The notes beneath the pieces were generated by a model. It was given only the letters and a program-made list of their open reading frames with translations. It did no database searches and was not told the origin of the DNA. A stretch of DNA of 13,934 bases from Methanobacteriota archaeon (lineage in GTDB: Archaea; Thermoplasmatota; Poseidoniia; Poseidoniales; Poseidoniaceae): assembly GCA_018623995.1 (NCBI GenBank), contig JAAZUV010000022.1, forward strand, positions 1 to 13,934, written 5' to 3'. Within the stretch, counting starts at the first letter, position 1. Every line of letters begins with the position of its first letter. Positions 1 through 5,196 of this stretch are shown one piece after another. The translations under genes and the position numbers were made by a program.

Positions 1-860
1 CGAGTTACGACACCCGCCTCATCATCGAAGAGAGCATTGCATTCAGGTCGTCGTCCAAGTCCCTTGACGAGAGCGAGCATGATGAACGGCAGATACGTGA
101 GTTTTGGAGCACCCTCTGGCCGAGTGGCATTGAGATGCTGTCGTAGCGCCTCAAGTTCAGTGACATCAACTTCTTCGAAGTAGGAAAAGTGGGGTATAGA
201 ACTGTAGGATGCCATCATCGAATCAGCAATCTTTCTTCGCAATCCGATGACCTTAATTTCCTCGGTTCCAGTCTTGGCTACCTTGGTAGAGCTACCCATC
301 GGCATTGCTGAAGATGCTTTAGATGCTCCTCCACTAAGATGCACATCGAGGTCTGCATGCGTAATGCGTCCTGCAGGACCTGAACCAGCGACATGATACA
401 AATCGACGCCGGCATCACGTGCTCGTTGTCGAACCGCAGGTGCTGCAAGTGGCTTGGTGCCAGGTGCTCGCTCTACCGCAGGACCTGCGACAGCAACAGG
501 TTTTGGAGCAGCTGCAGGTTCGGGTTCAGGAGTTGGTTCTGGTTCCACTACGGGTTCAGGTGCCTCTTCAACTGCAGGTGCAGCCTGTTCAGGCTCGCTT
601 GCCGAAGCGTTTCCATCGCCATCAACCTCAAATTCGATGCAAACAACACCAACGGGCAGGATATCACCTGCTTCTCCGATAATCTTGGTGACTGTTCCAT
701 CGCATGGTGCTGGAATTTCAACGGTTGCCTTATCGGTCATAACCGAAAGAATTGGATCGTCTTCCTTGACGACATCGCCAACGGCAACCATCCATTCGAC
801 GACTTCACCTTCAACAACGCCTTCTCCGATATCTGGTAGTTTGAATGCAAATGTTCCCAT
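1..860 (-). CDS. bkdB: Lipoyl acyltransferase (E2) of a branched-chain 2-oxoacid dehydrogenase complex, C-terminus cut by window edge
   Basis: This is the E2 core subunit. It carries acyl groups on a swinging lipoyl arm and transfers them to CoA. Only 286 residues are present; the gene runs off the left edge. Residues 1-80 form a lipoyl domain with the lipoylated Lys44 in the motif TDKATVEIPAP, a form typical of branched-chain rather than pyruvate E2. Residues 84-135 are a flexible linker rich in Pro, Glu and Ala. Residues 137-175 look like the peripheral subunit-binding domain (PAVRQRARDAGVDL, then GSGPAGRIT). The acyltransferase domain starts near residue 202 (IKVIGLRRKIADSM); its catalytic HxxxDG motif lies outside the window. 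The start is supported by an AGGAGG Shine-Dalgarno 7 nt upstream, which lies inside the last codons of E1 beta. It is the last visible gene of the operon. The choice of branched-chain over pyruvate substrate is an inference from motifs. Confidence 0.93.
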   Translation of the reverse strand, partial: MGTFAFKLPDIGEGVVEGEVVEWMVAVGDVVKEDDPILSVMTDKATVEIPAPCDGTVTKIIGEAGDILPVGVVCIEFEVDGDGNASASEPEQAAPAVEEAPEPVVEPEPTPEPEPAAAPKPVAVAGPAVERAPGTKPLAAPAVRQRARDAGVDLYHVAGSGPAGRITHADLDVHLSGGASKASSAMPMGSSTKVAKTGTEEIKVIGLRRKIADSMMASYSSIPHFSYFEEVDVTELEALRQHLNATRPEGAPKLTYLPFIMLALVKGLGRRPECNALFDDEAGVVT

Positions 861-862
861 GT

Positions 863-1873
863 TTATTCCTCCTGTGTTTTCTTTATGGCTTCAGCAATTC
901 GCTGAGGACTTGGCAAATAATCCCATTCCGTTGTATGTGGGAATGGTGTGTCCCAACCGGTGACACGTTGAATTGGAGCTTCGAGGTGGTAGAAGCATCG
1001 TTCTTGGACCGATGCACTCATCTCAGCACCAAATCCACTTGTCTTTGGTGCTTCGTGAACAATCACGCAACGTCCTGTTTTCTTCACGGAGTTGACCACA
1101 GTATCTCTATCCCAAGGAACGAGCGTTTGAAGGTCGATCAACTCACAGTCAATTCCTGAGTTCTTGATGGCTTGTTCTGCGACGTGAACCATGGTTCCGT
1201 AGGCGATAACCGTACATGCGGAACCTTCACGGACAATTCTTGCTTGCTCAAGTGGAACGATGTAGTGATCTTCTGGAACATCTGCATCAGGATGTCCATT
1301 CCATGTGGGCACGTTGTGTGGGTCGCCATAGAAGGGCCCACGGTAGCATCGCTTTGGTTCGAAGAAGATGACAGGGTCGTTGCATTCAATCGATGCGAGC
1401 AACAGCCCCTTTGCATTGTAAGGCGTTGAACAGTAGACGACTTTCAATCCAGGTGTGTGTGTGAATTGAGCCTCTGGTGATTGTGAATGATGGTGTCCGC
1501 CCTTGATTCCTCCACCAGCAGGTGTTCGGAAGGTTACAGGAGATGAGAATTCACCACCAGAGCGATGGCGAAGTTTTGCAATTTCGTTGACGATTTGGTC
1601 GTAGGCTGGGAAGATGTAATCTGCGAATTGAATTTCTGCAACTGGTCGAAGTCCATTGAGGCCCATGCCCATGGCGATGGCAGCGATGCCACCTTCAGCG
1701 AGAGGTGAATCAAAGACACGGTGGGGGCCGTATTCCTTCTGAAGGCCTTCAGTGACTCGGAAAACGCCACCAAAGTAGCCAACGTCTTCGCCAAAAATGA
1801 CGACATTTGGATCGTCCTTAAGCGAAATAGAAAGTGCGGAATTGAGCGATTTGATCATGTTCATGTCAGGCAT
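863..1873 (-). CDS. bkdA2: Branched-chain 2-oxoacid dehydrogenase E1 component, beta subunit
   Basis: This 336-residue protein is the beta subunit of the thiamine diphosphate-dependent E1 heterotetramer, which decarboxylates the 2-oxoacid and reductively acylates E2. Visible motifs are GEDVG at 28-32, DSPLAE at 55-60, the Gly-rich stretch ending in GGHHHSQS near 125-132 (H129 corresponds to the conserved active-site His) and FEPKRCYRGPF at 171-181, close to branched-chain E1 beta proteins. The C-terminal transketolase-like domain contains YGTMVHVA and DTPFPH. The frame stays open far upstream, inside the E1 alpha gene, but family similarity begins at the start chosen here (MPDMNMIKSLN). A GGAAGTGAT Shine-Dalgarno lies directly upstream. 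Met4 or Met6 could be the true start. The gap to E1 alpha is 4 bp and to E2 is 2 bp. Confidence 0.94.
   Translation of the reverse strand: MPDMNMIKSLNSALSISLKDDPNVVIFGEDVGYFGGVFRVTEGLQKEYGPHRVFDSPLAEGGIAAIAMGMGLNGLRPVAEIQFADYIFPAYDQIVNEIAKLRHRSGGEFSSPVTFRTPAGGGIKGGHHHSQSPEAQFTHTPGLKVVYCSTPYNAKGLLLASIECNDPVIFFEPKRCYRGPFYGDPHNVPTWNGHPDADVPEDHYIVPLEQARIVREGSACTVIAYGTMVHVAEQAIKNSGIDCELIDLQTLVPWDRDTVVNSVKKTGRCVIVHEAPKTSGFGAEMSASVQERCFYHLEAPIQRVTGWDTPFPHTTEWDYLPSPQRIAEAIKKTQEE
868..873 (-). promoter_or_regulatory. Shine-Dalgarno of the E2 gene
   Basis: The minus strand reads AGGAGG here, 7 nt before the E2 start codon at 860. It overlaps the final Glu-Glu codons of E1 beta, whose stop is at 863-865. 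This placement suggests translational coupling within one mRNA. Confidence 0.75.
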
Positions 1874-1876
1874 GAT

Positions 1877-1885
1877 ATCACTTCC
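1877..1885 (-). promoter_or_regulatory. Shine-Dalgarno of the E1 beta gene, overlapping the E1 alpha stop
   Basis: The minus strand reads GGAAGTGAT, one mismatch from GGAGGTGAT, the complement of the usual 16S rRNA 3' end. It spans the E1 alpha stop codon (1878-1880) and fixes the E1 beta start at 1873 rather than farther upstream in the open frame. Confidence 0.7.
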
Positions 1886-3119
1886 CAAGCTCCTCTCGCT
1901 GCTCTTGGATGTGCCAAGGAACGGTCTCGTACACTTCTGTGAAAATGGTTGATGCTGGTGGGTACGGGCCCGATGCAAGGTCTCCGAATTCGCACGCTTC
2001 TTTGTAGGCAGCCATGACTTCATCATCGATCTTTTGTGCAAGGGCTTCATGCTTCTCTTCGTCCCATTCTCCAATGAGGACGAGATGGTCCTTGAGTCTC
2101 TGAATTGGATCGCCACCCGGCCAACATGCAGCCTCGTCGTTTGGTCGATATGCCGATGGGTCATCGGACGAGGAGTGGGCTCCTGCACGGTAAGTGTAGA
2201 CCTCGATGTGCGTTGGACCCATTCCTGCGCTGGCTCGGTCACGAGCCCACTTGGTGATGCTGTACAGAGCGAGGAAATCGTTTCCATCGACACGGAAGGA
2301 TGGAATGTCGTAGGCAAGTCCTCGCTCAGCGAACGTGCGTCCGCCAGTTGCAAGGTTGGCGTGTGTTGAGATGGCCCATTGGTTGTTAACGACGTTGAGG
2401 ATAACAGGTGGCTTGAAGGTCGATGCGAAATTCAAGGCGTAGTGGTAGTCTCCTTGAGCTGAGGTACCATCGCCGAGCCACGAAATACAGACTTCGTCCT
2501 TCTTTTGGTAAGCACTGGCCATAGCAACGCCAACTGCTTGTGAAAATTGCGTGCCTACTGGAGATGAAATCGAAATGAAACGTCCTTCTTTGTAGGTGTA
2601 GTGAACAGGCATTTGCCGCCCACGGACGTTGTCTTCCGTGTTACCAATGCAGTGGCAGATCATGCTTACCATGTCACGTCCACGGACGAATTGCGCTCCC
2701 GGTTGCCGATAGGAAGGGAAAATCCAATCCTGAGTTTCGAGTGCCATGGTTTGGGCAATGGCAACGGCTTCTTCTCCGAAGGATCGCATGTAGAACGAAA
2801 GTTTTCCAGTGCGTTGCATCTTAATCATCCGATCGTCGAAGATACGAAGACGCATCATGTACTCAAGGCCTTGAATCAATTCAGATGCGTCGAGTTTCGG
2901 GTCCCATTCTCCTTTGGCCTCTCCAGCATCGTTCAGCACACGCAGTAGTCCACGAGCGTGTGGTGCTGAATCGTCGGAAGTGCATGTGGCAGGATCTGGA
3001 CGCCAGAGGTCACCTGGTTGTTCCTTGAAAGCGCCGCCAAAGTCAGCCTCTTCACCCGGGCGAAACGGAGGTACTCCGATGGTGTATGGTGCCGTCGTAG
3101 CCGTCAATCGGTCCGTCAT
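1878..3119 (-). CDS. bkdA1: Branched-chain 2-oxoacid dehydrogenase E1 component, alpha subunit
   Basis: This 413-residue protein matches the usual length of bacterial-type branched-chain E1 alpha. It binds thiamine diphosphate and Mg2+ and carries out the decarboxylation step with E1 beta. The cofactor motif is GDG at 216-218 followed by NN at 245-246. Other family signatures are IFDDRMIKMQRTGKLSFY (93-110), FPSYRQPG (134-141), GRQMPVHY (167-174) and the loop AHSSSDDPSAYRP (314-326). That loop corresponds to the regulatory phosphorylation loop of mammalian branched-chain E1 alpha, and it separates this protein from pyruvate E1 alpha. The start overlaps the lipA stop by 4 bp (ATGA). A GAGGTGG Shine-Dalgarno lies just upstream, inside lipA. 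Role and family are well supported; the exact 2-oxoacid range is inferred. Confidence 0.95.
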   Translation of the reverse strand: MTDRLTATTAPYTIGVPPFRPGEEADFGGAFKEQPGDLWRPDPATCTSDDSAPHARGLLRVLNDAGEAKGEWDPKLDASELIQGLEYMMRLRIFDDRMIKMQRTGKLSFYMRSFGEEAVAIAQTMALETQDWIFPSYRQPGAQFVRGRDMVSMICHCIGNTEDNVRGRQMPVHYTYKEGRFISISSPVGTQFSQAVGVAMASAYQKKDEVCISWLGDGTSAQGDYHYALNFASTFKPPVILNVVNNQWAISTHANLATGGRTFAERGLAYDIPSFRVDGNDFLALYSITKWARDRASAGMGPTHIEVYTYRAGAHSSSDDPSAYRPNDEAACWPGGDPIQRLKDHLVLIGEWDEEKHEALAQKIDDEVMAAYKEACEFGDLASGPYPPASTIFTEVYETVPWHIQEQREELGK

Positions 3120-4129
3120 TGTTCCACCTCACCATGACTCGGCATTAAGGTATGTTGGTCAGTTGGTCTGGGCTGAACCATCACATATGCACCAGGCATT
3201 TCCTCAGTGTTGCTTTCATCGAGTGTCTTTCGCATCAGCAACCCTGCTTTGTACGAGGAGCGTACCAATGGCCCGCTTGCAACGCCTGAAAAGCCCATTT
3301 CAATGGCTTTCTTTGCCCAAACATCGTACAGTTCAGGTTCTGGGAATCGGTCGATGGCAAGATGATTCTTTGAGGGTGCAAGGTATTGGCCAATTGTAAT
3401 CAAATCGACACCTGCTTGACGTAACAAGTGCATGGCTTCGACGATTTCTTCATCGGTCTCACCAACACCAACCATCAAGGACGATTTGGTCAACATGTCT
3501 GGACGAAGTCGTTTCGCCTCTCGAAGAATCGAAAGTGATTGTTCAAACGATGCTCGTGGGTCTCGAACGATGGAGTCCAAACGTGGGACACATTCGACAT
3601 TGTGTGCAAACACAACCAGCGGGCTGTCCTCGAGAAGGTGGGCAAGATCGTCCAAATCTCCTGCAAGGTCAGAACACAAGAGCTCCAAACTTACCTCTGG
3701 ACAACGCTGTGCAACAGCAGCAAGGCATTGTTTGTAGTGGTCGGCTGCTGAGTCCTCTAGATCATCTCGATTGACGACCGTAATGACGGCATGACGAAGA
3801 TTCATCGATGCTACTGCATCTGCGAGATGTTGTGGTTCATCAACATCGAGCGGCGGAGGTGCCTTTCTGGTCCCAACAGCGCAGAACCGGCAACCACGTG
3901 TGCATTCTTTTCCAGCGATCATGAATGTAGCATCTCCGCTGGACCAACAATCGTGAATGTTCGGGCACTTGGCTTCTTGACAGACTGTGTGAAGTTGGTT
4001 GTCTTTGACAGCATCCATTGTATCGTTGAAAATCGCTTGTTGTGAGCCAGATGGCAACTTTGTTCGGAACCATGGTGGGAGACGAGGTCGTGCAGTTTTT
4101 TGACTGGCCATTTTCAGATTCTTTGCCAT
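3116..4129 (-). CDS. lipA: Lipoyl synthase (radical SAM)
   Basis: This 337-residue enzyme inserts two sulfurs into octanoyl groups bound to E2-type proteins, giving lipoyl cofactor. Both iron-sulfur sites are visible. The auxiliary cluster has CX4CX5C at C50, C55 and C61. The radical SAM cluster has CX3CX2C (CTRGCRFC) at C76, C80 and C83. The C-terminal RSSY motif, whose Ser ligates the auxiliary cluster in characterised LipA, is present in GPLVRSSYKAG. LMVGVGETDEE and LTKSS are also typical. Some usually conserved stretches differ, for example LLCSDLAGD where many LipA have LIPDFRGD. An AAGGGGGG stretch 6 nt before the ATG supports this start; Met7 is an alternative. lipA leads the operon, and the E2 lipoyl domain encoded last is the obvious substrate. 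No octanoyltransferase or lipoate ligase is seen in the window. Confidence 0.95.
   Translation of the reverse strand: MAKNLKMASQKTARPRLPPWFRTKLPSGSQQAIFNDTMDAVKDNQLHTVCQEAKCPNIHDCWSSGDATFMIAGKECTRGCRFCAVGTRKAPPPLDVDEPQHLADAVASMNLRHAVITVVNRDDLEDSAADHYKQCLAAVAQRCPEVSLELLCSDLAGDLDDLAHLLEDSPLVVFAHNVECVPRLDSIVRDPRASFEQSLSILREAKRLRPDMLTKSSLMVGVGETDEEIVEAMHLLRQAGVDLITIGQYLAPSKNHLAIDRFPEPELYDVWAKKAIEMGFSGVASGPLVRSSYKAGLLMRKTLDESNTEEMPGAYVMVQPRPTDQHTLMPSHGEVEQ
3124..3130 (-). promoter_or_regulatory. Shine-Dalgarno of the E1 alpha gene, inside the lipA 3' end
   Basis: The minus strand reads GAGGTGG here, ending a few bases before the ATG at 3119. It lies within lipA coding sequence, so E1 alpha is expected to be translated from the lipA mRNA. 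The ATGA overlap points to coupling. Confidence 0.7.
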
Positions 4130-4135
4130 GCGTTG

Positions 4136-4143
4136 CCCCCCTT
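4136..4143 (-). promoter_or_regulatory. Shine-Dalgarno of lipA
   Basis: The minus strand reads AAGGGGGG, 6 nt before the lipA ATG at 4129. It is G-rich but well placed, and it favours Met1 over the second Met six codons downstream. Confidence 0.55.
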
Positions 4144-4214
4144 GTACAACCCGACATGAATGAACATCAAAAAGGTGCGCAGACCGGCAATTCGAGGTTT
4201 TGCGGGGATACGAG

Positions 4215-4222
4215 CATATATG
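4215..4222. promoter_or_regulatory. Self-complementary TATA-like element between divergent genes
   Basis: The 116-bp gap between lipA (minus) and the SDR gene (plus) holds CATATATG, which reads the same on both strands. Its centre is about 27 bp before the SDR start codon, so on the plus strand it would place transcription start at or near the ATG, a leaderless arrangement. On the minus strand it would leave a lipA leader of roughly 60 nt. It is the most TATA-like sequence in the gap. Assignment as a promoter, and sharing by both genes, are inferences. Confidence 0.45.
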
Positions 4223-4245
4223 TGTGAGAAGAAAAAACAGGAAAC

Positions 4246-4986
4246 ATGACAGCCAAGGTTTGCCTCGTGACCGGAAGCGGCCGACGAATAGGCGCTTCCA
4301 TCATTCGGAAGTTTGCTGCAGAAGGCTATGCTGTTCTCATTCACGTTTCGCGTTCCGTTGAAGCAGGTGAGTTGCTCAAATCCGAGCTTGTTGAACAGGG
4401 TCACAAAGCAGATGTTGTTCGTGCCGATTTGTTGGATGAGAACGAGACTGCAAAACTCATCCAAACGATCACTCAACATCCATTCGTTGTTGATCGAGAA
4501 GGGCTGGATGTTCTCGTACACAATGCTTCGGTCTATAGCCAAACACCAATCGAAGAATTGTCGTTGGAAACCATGCGATTTCTCAATCGATTGCACGTTG
4601 AAGCACCGCTACAACTTTCTCAAGGATTGGCCGAATTGTTGTCTGCTGTCAACGGATCGATTGTTGGTATGACCGATACCTCTGCAGGAAAGGCTTGGAG
4701 CCAACTTTCTCACTACACGTCGAGCAAAGCAGGTCTCCGTCAATTGATGTTTAATCTTGCAGGTGAATATGCGCCTCGAGTTCGAGTGAACTGTGTCGCT
4801 CCTGGTGCGATTCTATCTGCTGACTGGGAACATGAACACTTCAACAAAATCGTTCAGTCGATTCCTCTGCGACGCTCCGGCGATCCGGAGGATGTTGCAG
4901 GCGCAGTGTTCTTTTTCGCAACATCTCCTTACCTCACTGGACAGGAGTTGTTTGTTGACGGTGGATGGGCTCTCAACGCTTCGTAA
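4246..4986 (+). CDS. Short-chain dehydrogenase/reductase, pteridine reductase-like
   Basis: This 246-residue cytosolic NAD(P)H-dependent reductase has the classical SDR fold. The N-terminal cofactor loop is TGSGRRIG (9-16), NAS is at 93-95 where the structural NNAG-type motif lies, and the catalytic Tyr and Lys are Y157 and K161 (YTSSK). The usual SDR Ser position holds D144 in GMTDTSAG, 13 residues before the Tyr. This spacing and the Asp match the Asp-Tyr-Lys triad of Leishmania PTR1, and the TGxxRRIG loop resembles E. coli FolM. HVSRS after the second strand suggests NADPH preference. The C-terminal FVDGGW motif is standard. A role in reducing a pterin or folate is therefore favoured but not proven; the protein could act on another carbonyl substrate. 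It is divergent from lipA and followed 31 bp later by tRNA-Leu. Confidence 0.88.
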   Translation: MTAKVCLVTGSGRRIGASIIRKFAAEGYAVLIHVSRSVEAGELLKSELVEQGHKADVVRADLLDENETAKLIQTITQHPFVVDREGLDVLVHNASVYSQTPIEELSLETMRFLNRLHVEAPLQLSQGLAELLSAVNGSIVGMTDTSAGKAWSQLSHYTSSKAGLRQLMFNLAGEYAPRVRVNCVAPGAILSADWEHEHFNKIVQSIPLRRSGDPEDVAGAVFFFATSPYLTGQELFVDGGWALNAS

Positions 4987-5017
4987 GGATTTCATACAGG
5001 CTCGAAGTCCGTAAGGC

Positions 5018-5104
5018 ATCGAGGTGGCTGAGGTGGTCAAAGGCGCCGGGCTTAAGATCCGGTCCCAGATGGGTTCGAGGGTTCAAATCCCTCCCTCGAT
5101 ACCA
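5018..5104 (+). tRNA. tRNA-Leu (anticodon TAA), CCA encoded
   Basis: A full cloverleaf can be drawn. The acceptor stem ATCGAGG (5018-5024) pairs with CCTCGAT (5094-5100). The anticodon stem CCGGG/TCCGG (5046-5050 with 5058-5062, one G-U pair) encloses the loop CTTAAGA, giving anticodon TAA at 5053-5055, which reads UUA and UUG. A long variable arm (about 5063-5076, CCC/GGG stem) marks a class II tRNA. The T arm is GAGGG-TTCAAAT-CCCTC (5077-5093). The discriminator is A5101 and CCA is encoded at 5102-5104. No intron is present. The GGCTGAG and GGTCAAAGGCGC segments resemble archaeal tRNA-Leu. An AT-rich stretch near 4989-4998, inside the SDR 3' end, could be its TATA box, but this is weak. Confidence 0.96.
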
Positions 5105-5152
5105 AAAACACGTTTCTGAAACCGAATTGTCTGAACATTTCATGCAAAACCG

Positions 5153-5158
5153 TTTAAC
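5153..5158 (+). promoter_or_regulatory. Possible TATA-like element for the 952-residue surface protein
   Basis: TTTAAC lies 39-44 bp before the ATG at 5197. A start site about 25 bp downstream would give a leader of roughly 18 nt, enough to contain the GAGGG at 5181-5185 that could act as Shine-Dalgarno. Only position and composition support this. Confidence 0.3.
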
Positions 5159-5196
5159 GCCTGCTCGCTTCCCCTACGTTGAGGGATGTCTTGACC

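Noticed and set aside
393..963. Plus-strand open frames of 87-169 codons across the E2 linker region, one with a Gly/Ser/Ala-rich sequence.
   Set aside because: They are antisense readings of the repetitive Pro/Glu/Ala linker and lipoyl domain of E2. None resembles a protein family.
1874..2353. The E1 beta frame stays open 160 codons upstream of the chosen start, hinting at a longer or fused E1 protein.
   Set aside because: This stretch is the shadow of the E1 alpha gene in another frame. It has no E1-like sequence, and the Shine-Dalgarno and similarity both begin at 1873.
5179..5196. A TTG start for the 952-residue protein.
   Set aside because: It adds MRDVLT before a normal signal peptide and would place the GAGGG motif inside the coding sequence. 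The ATG at 5197 is the better start.
5018..5196. tRNA-Leu as an integration site for the downstream surface-protein genes.
   Set aside because: I saw no copy of the tRNA 3' end elsewhere in the window and no integrase, so there is no sign of an integrated element.
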